A stretch of DNA of 64,000 bases from an uncultured Clostridia bacterium (lineage in GTDB: Bacteria; Bacillota; Clostridia; UBA1381): positions 212,309 through 276,308 of the forward strand of contig CANRKO010000002.1 of the NCBI GenBank assembly GCA_947631235.1, in the 5' to 3' direction. Below the pieces are notes generated by a model that was not told where the DNA came from, did not search any database, and worked only from the letters and a program-made list of their open reading frames with translations. Within the stretch, counting starts at the first letter, position 1; the number at the start of each line of letters is the position of its first letter. Of the stretch, positions 1-8,022 are shown piece by piece. Made by a program: the position numbers and the translations under genes.

Positions 1-831
1 TCGGGCAGCGGAAAAACAAAGGTAATACGTTATTTGGAGGACATGGGGTACTTCTGTATCGACAACATGCCCCCCGTTCTCATACCCAAATTTTCCGAAA
101 TGCTCTCGGCTGTGAACGGTAATTTCAACAACGTCGCGCTCGTAATAGACATACGCGTCGGCAATATGATAAACGAGCTGTTAAAGCAGATAGACGAGCT
201 TAAAAAGAAGGGCTACGACTGCACGCTTTTGTACCTTGACGCGAGCGACGAAACGCTCGTAAAGCGGTACAAGGAGACGCGCCGCTCGCACCCGCTCGAA
301 GGCGAGGGCGGACTGCTGGAGGCTATACGCACCGAGCGCGGTATGCTGTCCGCGCTGTTTAACGACGCGGATTACGTAATAGACACGTCGGATTTGACGG
401 CTGCGCAGCTTTTGTCGAAATTAAAGGAAATTTACGCCCCCGCGTCAACGGGTCAGAGCCTTAAAATAAACGTCATGGCGTTCGGCTACAAGTACGGCAT
501 GCCGCTTGACGCAGACCTTGTTTTTGACGTGCGCTGTTTCCCGAACCCGTTTTACATCGACGAACTTAAACGCCTTACCGGTAACGACAAAGCCGTTCAG
601 GACTACGTTATGTCGTTCCCGACAGCTGTCGAATTTATGAAAAAACTTGAGGACTTAATGTCGTTTATGATACCTCTCTACATCGAAGAGGGTAAAATAT
701 CGCTCACGATAGCCATAGGCTGCACGGGCGGCAAGCACAGGAGCGTTACAATGACGAACAAACTGGCTGACTATTTGAAGTCGGAAAATTACGACGTAAA
801 CGTTTCGTACAGGGATTTGGGCAAGGAGTAA
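1..831 (+). CDS. rapZ: RNase adapter / UDP-GlcNAc-sensing protein RapZ, 5' end missing
   Basis: The reading frame is open from base 1, so the true start lies left of the window; 276 codons are visible of a family length near 290. The first residues are the tail of the Walker A loop (SGSGKT), and the C-terminal part carries the family signature IGCTGGKHRSV. RapZ-type proteins bind nucleotides and amino-sugar metabolites; in Gram-negatives they guide RNase E to small RNAs, while in Firmicutes the role is less clear. It is followed after 13 bases by yvcK and then whiA, the conserved Gram-positive trio, which makes the family assignment very safe. Confidence 0.95.
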   Translation, partial: SGSGKTKVIRYLEDMGYFCIDNMPPVLIPKFSEMLSAVNGNFNNVALVIDIRVGNMINELLKQIDELKKKGYDCTLLYLDASDETLVKRYKETRRSHPLEGEGGLLEAIRTERGMLSALFNDADYVIDTSDLTAAQLLSKLKEIYAPASTGQSLKINVMAFGYKYGMPLDADLVFDVRCFPNPFYIDELKRLTGNDKAVQDYVMSFPTAVEFMKKLEDLMSFMIPLYIEEGKISLTIAIGCTGGKHRSVTMTNKLADYLKSENYDVNVSYRDLGKE

Positions 832-844
832 GGAGCGGAGCGGA

Positions 845-1807
845 ATGTTATCTGATATTCGCGTTGCGGCAATCGGCGGCGGCACGGGGCTGTCCACCAT
901 GCTTAAAGGCTTAAAATTACATACTCACAACATAACGGCGGTCGTGACCGTCGCGGACGACGGCGGCTCGTCGGGGGTACTTCGGAGCGACCTCGGCATG
1001 GCTGCGCCCGGCGATATAAGGAACTGCGTGAACGCGCTCGCGGAGGTCGATCCCGTAATGGGCGAACTTTTGAATTTCCGTTTTAAGGACGGAAGTCTTA
1101 AAGGTCACAGTCTCGGAAATCTCTTTCTCGCAGCGCTTAACGAAACGTCGTCAAGCTTTGACGAAGCGGTAAAGAAATTCAGCCGTCTCGCGGGCGTTGT
1201 CGGAACGGTGTACCCCGTGACGAACGAGGCGGTGACGCTCAGCGCGCTTTTGAAGGACGGCACGGTCATAGAGGGCGAGAGCAACATAGGACACCGTCGG
1301 GGCGGACAGTCGTCGCCGATAGACAGAGTGACGCTTACGCCCACTCTTCCGAAACCGGTCGAGGGCGTGATACGCGCTATAGAACGCGCGGATATAATAG
1401 TAATGGGACCCGGCAGCCTTTACACAAGCATAATACCGAATTTGCTCGTTGACGGCGTCGTTGACGCGATAAAGGCGAGCAAAGCCGTTAAAATATACGT
1501 ATGCAACATAATGACTCAGGGCGGCGAAACGGAGGGTTACACCGCGTCGGAGCATCTGAAGGCGATTGAAAGGCACTCGTACGAGGGTATAGCGGACGCG
1601 GTGATAGCGAACAACGCGCCTGTGCCGGAGAGTCTTTTGGAGCTATACGCGGAGGAACACGCGTCGGCTGTGACGGTGGACGAGGATGAGCTTGTTAAGC
1701 GTGCGGCGCTTGTGCAGGGTAATATGCTGCTCGTAAAGGACGGCAAGGTGCGCCACAATTTCAGCCGTCTTGCGCGAACGATTATGAGGATAGGCTCGGA
1801 ATTGTAA
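845..1807 (+). CDS. yvcK: YvcK/CofD-like gluconeogenesis factor
   Basis: This 320-residue protein has the YvcK/CofD fold signatures: the N-terminal GGGTGLS loop (residues 11-17), ADDGGSSG, PGDIRNC, GHSLGNL and MGPGSLYTS. YvcK binds UDP-sugars and is needed for growth on gluconeogenic carbon sources and for normal cell-wall synthesis in Bacillus. It sits between rapZ and whiA with short gaps, consistent with one operon. The start is ATG at 845 behind a GGAG-rich stretch. I infer the Bacillus-like role from family and context only. Confidence 0.94.
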   Translation: MLSDIRVAAIGGGTGLSTMLKGLKLHTHNITAVVTVADDGGSSGVLRSDLGMAAPGDIRNCVNALAEVDPVMGELLNFRFKDGSLKGHSLGNLFLAALNETSSSFDEAVKKFSRLAGVVGTVYPVTNEAVTLSALLKDGTVIEGESNIGHRRGGQSSPIDRVTLTPTLPKPVEGVIRAIERADIIVMGPGSLYTSIIPNLLVDGVVDAIKASKAVKIYVCNIMTQGGETEGYTASEHLKAIERHSYEGIADAVIANNAPVPESLLELYAEEHASAVTVDEDELVKRAALVQGNMLLVKDGKVRHNFSRLARTIMRIGSEL

Positions 1808-1830
1808 AATATACCGAAAGGGATGTGGAT

Positions 1831-2688
1831 ATGTCTTTTTCATCGGATGTAAAGGAAAGACTGTGCCGCGCGGAATTTGTATGCCCGAAGTGCCGCCTGT
1901 ACGAGACGGCGGGCGCGCTTGCGTTCGGCGGTAAAATAAGCGACACGGAAATCAAATTCACGACGGAGTGCGGCGCGGCTGTGGAACGCGTCAAAAAGGA
2001 TATAGCGGACGAATTCGGCATAAACGTCCGCACGGAACGCGGTACGCGCTCGTATCGCATAACGGTGGACGATATTTACAGCGTAGAAAACATAAAAGGC
2101 GGTATATCGCCGGCGGGCGGTGTACCGTTTTCGTGTTGCAGGGCGGCGTACGCGCGCGGCGCGTTTCTCGGCGGCGGGTCGGTGACAGACCCGAATAAAA
2201 GCTACCACATCGAATTTGACACACGCGACAAAAACGGCGCGCTGCTCCTGCAAAGGCTCGCGGCCGAGGACGGGTTTGACGTTAAAATAACGGAGCGTAA
2301 GGGCGTTTACGTGCTTTACATGAAGGGCGGCGAAAAAATCGCCGACCTCTTGGGTTACATGGGCGCGGCAACGGGCGCGTTTGAGATGTACTCGGTGCAG
2401 ATAGAGCGCGACATGCGCAATAGCGTCAACCGCCGCGTCAACTGCGAGACGGCGAATACCGATAAGTCCGCGCAGGCGTCGTCAAAGCACCTCACGGCAA
2501 TCAAGAAGATACGCCGCGCCGGCAAGTGGGACAAGCTGCCCGACGTTTTGAAGGAAATAGGACGGCTGCGCGAGGAGTACCCCGAGGACAGTCTGAAGGA
2601 ACTCGGAGAAAAAACAAACCCGCCGATTGGTAAGTCGGGGGTAAATCATAGATTAAACAGAATTTTAATAATAGCCGAAACCCTGTAG
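1831..2688 (+). CDS. whiA: WhiA sporulation/cell-division DNA-binding protein
   Basis: The 285-residue product begins MSFSSDVKERL, which matches the conserved WhiA N terminus; an in-frame GTG at 1825 is possible, but the ATG at 1831 has a GAAAGGGA Shine-Dalgarno at good spacing. A LAGLIDADG-like N-terminal domain (GAFLGGGSVTDP near residue 110) and a C-terminal helix-turn-helix (SLKELGEKTNPPIGKSGVNH) are visible. WhiA regulates sporulation septation in actinomycetes and affects division and nucleoid organisation in Firmicutes. Third gene of the rapZ-yvcK-whiA cluster. Confidence 0.94.
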   Translation: MSFSSDVKERLCRAEFVCPKCRLYETAGALAFGGKISDTEIKFTTECGAAVERVKKDIADEFGINVRTERGTRSYRITVDDIYSVENIKGGISPAGGVPFSCCRAAYARGAFLGGGSVTDPNKSYHIEFDTRDKNGALLLQRLAAEDGFDVKITERKGVYVLYMKGGEKIADLLGYMGAATGAFEMYSVQIERDMRNSVNRRVNCETANTDKSAQASSKHLTAIKKIRRAGKWDKLPDVLKEIGRLREEYPEDSLKELGEKTNPPIGKSGVNHRLNRILIIAETL

Positions 2689-2755
2689 GGGCGGATATTA
2701 TCCGTCCGCATTTGCGGCACACCGCCGTAGGGGTGACCCTCGCGGTCGCCCGTTA
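2689..2755. repeat. short GTAGGGGCG-type palindromic repeats
   Basis: Two imperfect palindromes of the form GTAGGGGCG...CG-CCG lie directly after whiA (about 2685-2715 and 2725-2754). Relatives recur at 26285-26375, 26911-26940 and 27093-27120, always between genes. They are non-coding and look like a miniature dispersed repeat family. Confidence 0.6.
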
Positions 2756-2873
2756 GCCTCCCTTGTTAAAGGGAGGGGGACCGCCGAAGGCGGTGGAGGG
2801 ATTCATTATAAAAATTAGGAAAAGGAATCCCCCAGTCACACTACGTGTGACAGCCCCCTTTGACAAGGGGGCC
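2756..2873. repeat. composite hairpin repeat, copy 1
   Basis: About 118 bp starting GCCTCCCTTG and ending CAAGGGGGCC. It consists of successive hairpins: a terminal CCTCCC/GGGAGG stem, CCGCCGAAGGCGG, and GTCACACTACGTGTGAC. A second copy with the same order of blocks lies at 26943-27054. The ends are inverted repeats, there is no ORF, and the copies sit between genes, as expected of a non-autonomous miniature element. Here it lies about 50 bp upstream of dnaE. Confidence 0.75.
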
Positions 2874-2922
2874 TATATGTCGGTCGCTTTTATATATTTT
2901 ACCCGAAAAAGGAGGAACAACC

Positions 2923-5900
2923 ATGCAATTCTGTCATTTACACACGCACACCGAATACAGCTTACTTGACGGCGAGGCGAGCATAAAAAAGCTGATTGCA
3001 CGCGTCAAGGAACTTGGCATGACCTCCTGCGCGATAACCGACCACGGCTCGATGTACGGCGTGGTAGACTTTTACCGCGAAGCGCAGGCGCAGGGTATAC
3101 ACCCCGTGATAGGCTGCGAGGTATATGTCGCGCCGAGAAAGCACACCGACAAGGTTTACGACATTGACAACAAAAACAGCCACCTCATACTTTTAGCGGA
3201 GAACCAAACGGGCTATCAAAACCTCATAAAGCTTGTGTCAACGGCGTATATAGACGGTTTTTACTACAAGCCGAGAATTGACTTTGAACTCCTTACGGCG
3301 CATCACGAGGGGCTTATTGCGCTCAGTGCCTGCGTTGCGGGCGAAGTGCCGAAGGCTCTTTTGCGCGGCGACTACGACGGCGCGAAGGAAACCGCGCTGC
3401 GCTACCTCGGCGTAATGGGCGAGGGCAACTATTTCCTCGAAATACAGGATCACGGTCTCGCGGAGGAAAAGCGCATAATCCCCGACATGATGAGACTGTC
3501 GAAGGAAACGGGTATCGGTCTCGCCGCGACGAACGACATACACTACCTCACAAAAAACGACGCGAAGTACCAGGACATTCTGATGTGCATACAGATGGAA
3601 AAAAAGGTGCAGGATCCCGACCGCATGAAGTTTGAAACGGAGGAATTTTATATAAAGTCGCCGGAGCAGATGGCGGAGCTGTTCGATTACGCGCCCGAGG
3701 CGATAGAAAACACACAGAAAATCGCCGACAGGTGTCACGTTGATTTTGACTTTAACACGCGCCACCTCCCCGCGTACGACGTACCGGACGGCAAGGACGC
3801 GTATGATTACCTCCGCGAGCTTTGCGAGACGGGTCTTGAAAAACGCTACGATCCCGTCACGGACGAGCTTAAAGACCGCCTTAACTACGAGCTCGGTGTT
3901 ATAAGCAGCATGGGCTTTGTGGACTACTTCCTCATAGTGTGGGATTTTATAAATTTCGCGAAAAACAACGGCGTAATGGTAGGCCCCGGACGCGGCAGCG
4001 CGGTCGGCAGCCTTGTGTCGTACTGTCTCGGCATAACGAACGTAGACCCGATAAGGTACTCGCTTATCTTCGAGCGTTTCCTAAATCCGGAGCGTGTGAG
4101 TATGCCGGATATAGACATAGACTTCGCGCCTGACGGACGGCAGAAAATCATAGAGTACGTCGTGCAGAAGTACGGCGAAGGACAGGTCGCGCAGATAGTG
4201 ACGTTCGGCACAATGAAGGCAAAGCTCGCGATACGCGACGTGGGACGCGCCCTCGACATACCGTACGCCGAGGTTGACAAGGTGGCAAAGCTTGTGCCGT
4301 TCGACCTCAAAATGACGATACGTAAGGCGCTCGACATATCGACAGAGCTTAACGCGCTCTACGAGAACGACCCGAAAATAAAAGAACTGCTCGACTCGTC
4401 AATGGCTCTCGAAGGACTGCCGCGCCACGCGTCAACGCACGCGGCGGGAGTGGTTATTACGAGCGAGCCGCTCGTTAATTACGTGCCGCTCCAGCTTAAC
4501 GCCGACAATTTCATACAGACGCAGTTCCCGAAGGACACGGTCGAAAGTCTCGGACTACTCAAAATGGACTTTCTTGGACTTCGCAATCTGACGGTAATCG
4601 AAAACGCCGTGAAAATCATAAAGAAAACGCGCGGTGTTGACATTGACATAGACAATATAGACTTCAACATAAAAGAGGTGTACGACCTCATATCGTCGGG
4701 CAACACCGACGGCGTGTTCCAGCTTGAAAGCGCGGGTATGCAGTCGTTCATGCAGGAAATGCGCCCGACGTGCTTTGAGGACGTCACGGCTGGCATATCG
4801 TTGTACCGCCCGGGTCCCATGGAGCAGATACCGCGCTATATCAGCAACAAGGCGCACCCCGAAAAAATCACGTACAAGCACCCGCTGCTCGAAGGCATAT
4901 TAAACAGCACGTACGGTTGTATGCTCTATCAGGAGCAGATACTCCAGATAGTGCGCACGCTCGCGGGCTACTCGCTCGGCAGGGCGGACATAATGCGCCG
5001 CGCGATAAGCAAGAAAAAAGAAGAGCAGATGAAGATTGAGCGTAAAAACTTCATCTACGGCAGCGACGACGGCGAAATACCGGGCTGTATCAAAAACGGC
5101 ATAGACGAAGCGACCGCGACGGCTATATTCGACGAGATGAGCGATTTCGCGAATTACGGCTTTAATAAGTCCCACGCGGCGGCATACGCCGTTGTGGCGT
5201 ACCAGACGGCGTACCTCAAAAAATTCTATCCCGTCGAGTTTATGGCTGCGCTCATTTCGAGCATAGACGACATCGACAAAATAAACCACTATATACAAAA
5301 CTGCGCCGACATGGGCATAGACCGTCTGCCGCCCGACGTAAACAAGTCCGAGGATACGTTTACGGTCGAGAACGGCTCGATACGTTTCGGACTGTCGGCG
5401 GTGAAGAACGTCGGACGCGCAATGATCGTGAGCCTTGTGAACGAGCGTAAGCGCGGCGGCGAATTTAAGAGCTTTTCCGATTTTATAGAGCGTATGGCGG
5501 GCGGCGATATGAACAAGCGCGCACTCGAAGGCCTTATAAACTGCGGAGCGTTCGACTCTATGGGCATTAAGAGGTCGCAGCTGCTCGCTGTTTACGAAAG
5601 CGCGCTGGAGGGTACGGCTAAGGCAGCGCGTGACAACATAGCCGGTCAGGTGTCGCTGTTCGACGACATTGACGACGCGGACGCGGAAATGGAGTTCCCC
5701 GACATAGAGGAGCTTGACAAAAAGACGCTCCTAAAACTCGAAAAACAGTCCACGGGAATGTATTTTTCGGGTCACCCGATGGAGGAGTACGCCGACAGGA
5801 TAAAAAAACTCACGCGCTACACCATAGGCGACGTTTTATCGAGCGTTCACCGCGACGAGGACGGCAACTACCGCGCCGCCGAGGGCGGAATAAAGGACGA

Positions 5901-6396
5901 CGAGATGATAGTTATATGCGCCGCCGTAGCGTCGAGGAAAAACAAGACGACACGCAGCGCGAACGCGCAGATGGCGTTTCTGACGCTGGAGGACATATAC
6001 GGCTCGGTAGAGTGTATCGTGTTCCCGAAGGTGCTTGCCGAGTATTCGCCCATTCTCACCGAGGACAACCTTATAGCGGTGACGGCGCGGCTCAGCATAC
6101 GCGAGGACGAAGAGCCGAAACTTCTGATGCAGTCGGCTATGCCGATAGAGGAAGCGCTCGCGAGTAAAATCGAACCCAAGCGTCTCTATATACAGCTCGA
6201 CACGCGCAGCGAGGAAAATCTCGCGGCTGTGTCCGAGGCTCTCGCGCCGTACGGCGGCGATATGGAGGTGCGGCTGTTCTTCCGTGACACGAAACAAATC
6301 ACGCGCGCGCCGCGCAGACTGTACTTTAACGGCACGGCGGGAGCGGTCGAGGATTTGAAATCCGTTTTCGGCGAGGACAACGTGAAAATAAAATAA
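2923..6396 (+). CDS. dnaE: DNA polymerase III subunit alpha, DnaE type
   Basis: The 1157-residue replicative polymerase catalytic subunit starts MQFCHLHTHTEYSLLDG, the PHP domain motif; a GGAGG Shine-Dalgarno lies 7 bases before this ATG, so longer in-frame starts reaching into the repeat upstream are rejected. The palm carries GPGRGSAVGSL (about residue 360) and the catalytic aspartates in PDIDIDF (about 395). Helix-hairpin-helix and OB-fold regions follow, the latter near residue 1000 (LEDIYGSVECIVFP). Length and domain order fit DnaE1. Next downstream is mtrB, which has its own promoter. Confidence 0.97.
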   Translation: MQFCHLHTHTEYSLLDGEASIKKLIARVKELGMTSCAITDHGSMYGVVDFYREAQAQGIHPVIGCEVYVAPRKHTDKVYDIDNKNSHLILLAENQTGYQNLIKLVSTAYIDGFYYKPRIDFELLTAHHEGLIALSACVAGEVPKALLRGDYDGAKETALRYLGVMGEGNYFLEIQDHGLAEEKRIIPDMMRLSKETGIGLAATNDIHYLTKNDAKYQDILMCIQMEKKVQDPDRMKFETEEFYIKSPEQMAELFDYAPEAIENTQKIADRCHVDFDFNTRHLPAYDVPDGKDAYDYLRELCETGLEKRYDPVTDELKDRLNYELGVISSMGFVDYFLIVWDFINFAKNNGVMVGPGRGSAVGSLVSYCLGITNVDPIRYSLIFERFLNPERVSMPDIDIDFAPDGRQKIIEYVVQKYGEGQVAQIVTFGTMKAKLAIRDVGRALDIPYAEVDKVAKLVPFDLKMTIRKALDISTELNALYENDPKIKELLDSSMALEGLPRHASTHAAGVVITSEPLVNYVPLQLNADNFIQTQFPKDTVESLGLLKMDFLGLRNLTVIENAVKIIKKTRGVDIDIDNIDFNIKEVYDLISSGNTDGVFQLESAGMQSFMQEMRPTCFEDVTAGISLYRPGPMEQIPRYISNKAHPEKITYKHPLLEGILNSTYGCMLYQEQILQIVRTLAGYSLGRADIMRRAISKKKEEQMKIERKNFIYGSDDGEIPGCIKNGIDEATATAIFDEMSDFANYGFNKSHAAAYAVVAYQTAYLKKFYPVEFMAALISSIDDIDKINHYIQNCADMGIDRLPPDVNKSEDTFTVENGSIRFGLSAVKNVGRAMIVSLVNERKRGGEFKSFSDFIERMAGGDMNKRALEGLINCGAFDSMGIKRSQLLAVYESALEGTAKAARDNIAGQVSLFDDIDDADAEMEFPDIEELDKKTLLKLEKQSTGMYFSGHPMEEYADRIKKLTRYTIGDVLSSVHRDEDGNYRAAEGGIKDDEMIVICAAVASRKNKTTRSANAQMAFLTLEDIYGSVECIVFPKVLAEYSPILTEDNLIAVTARLSIREDEEPKLLMQSAMPIEEALASKIEPKRLYIQLDTRSEENLAAVSEALAPYGGDMEVRLFFRDTKQITRAPRRLYFNGTAGAVEDLKSVFGEDNVKIK

Positions 6397-6450
6397 ATCG
6401 GTAAAACTAACCAAAAATATCCCTCTGCCAATAATTTAACGCTTTAGGAC

Positions 6451-6479
6451 TTGCAAAATACGAGAAAATATAGTATTAT
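6451..6479 (+). promoter_or_regulatory. sigma-A promoter for mtrB
   Basis: TTGCAA at 6451-6456 and TATTAT at 6474-6479 are separated by exactly 17 bases, giving a start about 30 bases upstream of the mtrB ATG. It lies in the short gap after dnaE. Confidence 0.6.
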
Positions 6480-6518
6480 ATATAGAGTATATTCGAGATT
6501 GGACGGGGAGAGATGAGT

Positions 6519-6731
6519 ATGGACGACTATATTGTTATAAAGGCGCTCGAAAACGGCGTCAACATTATAGGGCTGACGAGAGGTAAGGACACGAAGTTTC
6601 ACCATACCGAAAAGCTTGACAAGGGCGAGGTCTACGTGGCGCAGTTCACGGAGGTAACGTCGGCGATCAAGATTAACGGCAAGGCGGAGATATACACCAA
6701 ACACGGCAAAGTGATGTCGGACGAGAGGTAA
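6519..6731 (+). CDS. mtrB: trp RNA-binding attenuation protein (TRAP/MtrB)
   Basis: The 70-residue protein matches TRAP along its whole length: [17 protein letters not shown], then [15 protein letters not shown] and [15 protein letters not shown] forms an 11-mer ring that binds tryptophan and then (G/U)AG repeats in trp leaders, causing termination or blocking translation. The tryptophan-pocket residues (Thr of GLTRG, Gln and Thr of AQFTE, Thr before SAIK) are kept. Of the Lys37-Lys56-Arg58 RNA-binding triad of Bacillus, both lysines are present, but the Arg58 position is Asn (AIKING for AIKVRG). I chose ATG 6519 because GGGGAG lies 8 bases upstream; ATG 6513 is only 2 bases from it. No trp operon is in the window. 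Confidence 0.9.
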   Translation: MDDYIVIKALENGVNIIGLTRGKDTKFHHTEKLDKGEVYVAQFTEVTSAIKINGKAEIYTKHGKVMSDER

Positions 6732-6758
6732 ACTTTTCCTTCGCGGGAGGATTTTAAA

Positions 6759-6956
6759 ATGTGGACTGTAATTTATGTATCACAGTCGCCGGAAACGGCG
6801 AAAAAACTTGCGGACGCTCTGGACAAGAACGGCATAGTTTCAAAAATAAGACAGTCGGGCGGCGACGGAGAAAACAAGGGCTGCTGCGAGGTGCTTGTGC
6901 CGGATACCGAACTGGAGGCGGCGCAGGACTTGATTATTGAAAACGATTTATTTTAA
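6759..6956 (+). CDS. small DUF2007-like protein
   Basis: A 65-residue cytoplasmic protein with alternating strand and helix segments (WTVIYVSQSPETAKKLADAL, EVLVPDTELEAAQDLI). This resembles the short ferredoxin-like DUF2007/PII-like signal-transduction fold. A good GGGAGG Shine-Dalgarno precedes the ATG. It lies 20 bases before pfkA and 27 after mtrB, so it is probably co-transcribed with both. The function is not known; the family call rests on overall pattern only. Confidence 0.65.
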   Translation: MWTVIYVSQSPETAKKLADALDKNGIVSKIRQSGGDGENKGCCEVLVPDTELEAAQDLIIENDLF

Positions 6957-6976
6957 ATACGGTGGGAGGACTCAGG

Positions 6977-7954
6977 ATGGAACACAGAAATATAAGAACA
7001 ATAGGCGTGCTTACTTCGGGCGGCGACGCTCCCGGCATGAACGCGGCGATACGCGCCGTTGTAAGAGTGGGCTCGTATTACGGACTTCGGGTATTCGGCG
7101 TAAAGCGCGGATATAACGGACTTATAAAGGGCGACCTCGTGGAGATGAACGCGAGGAGTGTTTCCGAAACGCTCCAAAGGGGCGGTACGATACTGCAAAC
7201 GGCACGCTGCCTTGAATTTAAGGAAGAAGAGGGCGTTAAGAAGGCTGTCGAGATAGCGAAGGTATTCGGACTTGACGGACTTATCGTAATAGGCGGCGAC
7301 GGCTCGTTCCGCGGCGCACGAGATTTGTGCCGCCATGGTCTGCCGACAATAGCCATGCCCGGCACGATAGACAACGACATAAGCTGCAGCGAGTACACCG
7401 TCGGCTATGACACGTGCCTTAACACCGTTAAGGACGCGGTGGACAAGATAAGAGACACCGCGCAGAGCCACGAGCGCTGCTCGATTATCGAGGTAATGGG
7501 ACGAGCCGCGGGCTATATCGCAATTCAGGCGGGTATAGCGTGCGGCGCGGAGGTAATCCTTGTGCCGGAGAAGAAATGGAGTTTTGACGAGGACGTGCTG
7601 CGCCCCATTCTCGAAGGCAAGTCGAGAGGAAGAAAGCACTCGATCATCATCGTTGCCGAGGGTATAGGCGGCGTTATCGAAATGGCGAAGGAAATCGAGG
7701 AAAAGACCGGTATCGAGTCGAGAGCGACGATTTTGGGTCACGTACAGCGCGGCGGCAGCCCGACGGTGCGCGACAGAGTTGTCGCGAGTGAAATGGGCGG
7801 TATGGCGGTCGAGTTGTTGCTGCAGGGCAAGCAAAACAGAATTGTCTGCATGAGAGACCACATCATCACCGACGTTGACATCGAGGAGGGTCTCAATATG
7901 ACGAAGGAACTTCCGCAGCAGCTTGTGGATCTCGCGAAAAAGCTGAGTGTGTGA
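6977..7954 (+). CDS. pfkA: ATP-dependent 6-phosphofructokinase
   Basis: A 325-residue glycolytic kinase converting fructose 6-phosphate and ATP to fructose 1,6-bisphosphate. Visible motifs are GVLTSGGDAPGMNAAIR at the N terminus, GGDGSFRGA (ATP site, about residue 102) and PGTIDNDI (catalytic Asp), plus GHVQRGG near the C terminus. ATG 6977 has GGGAGG 8 bases upstream, while the longer GTG start at 6962 has none. It is followed by a hairpin and then pyk, the usual Firmicutes glycolysis pair next to dnaE. Confidence 0.96.
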   Translation: MEHRNIRTIGVLTSGGDAPGMNAAIRAVVRVGSYYGLRVFGVKRGYNGLIKGDLVEMNARSVSETLQRGGTILQTARCLEFKEEEGVKKAVEIAKVFGLDGLIVIGGDGSFRGARDLCRHGLPTIAMPGTIDNDISCSEYTVGYDTCLNTVKDAVDKIRDTAQSHERCSIIEVMGRAAGYIAIQAGIACGAEVILVPEKKWSFDEDVLRPILEGKSRGRKHSIIIVAEGIGGVIEMAKEIEEKTGIESRATILGHVQRGGSPTVRDRVVASEMGGMAVELLLQGKQNRIVCMRDHIITDVDIEEGLNMTKELPQQLVDLAKKLSV

Positions 7955-7962
7955 ATATATTT

Positions 7963-7990
7963 AAAGGTGTTGTTTCTGCGGCACCTTTTT
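7963..7990 (+). terminator. terminator or attenuator between pfkA and pyk
   Basis: AAAGGTG at 7963-7969 pairs with CACCTTT at 7982-7988, and the stem runs into five Ts. The stem is only 7 bp with a 12-base loop, so termination is probably partial. Confidence 0.55.
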
Positions 7991-8022
7991 GTATTATACA
8001 AGAAAGGGAGGGTATATAAATT

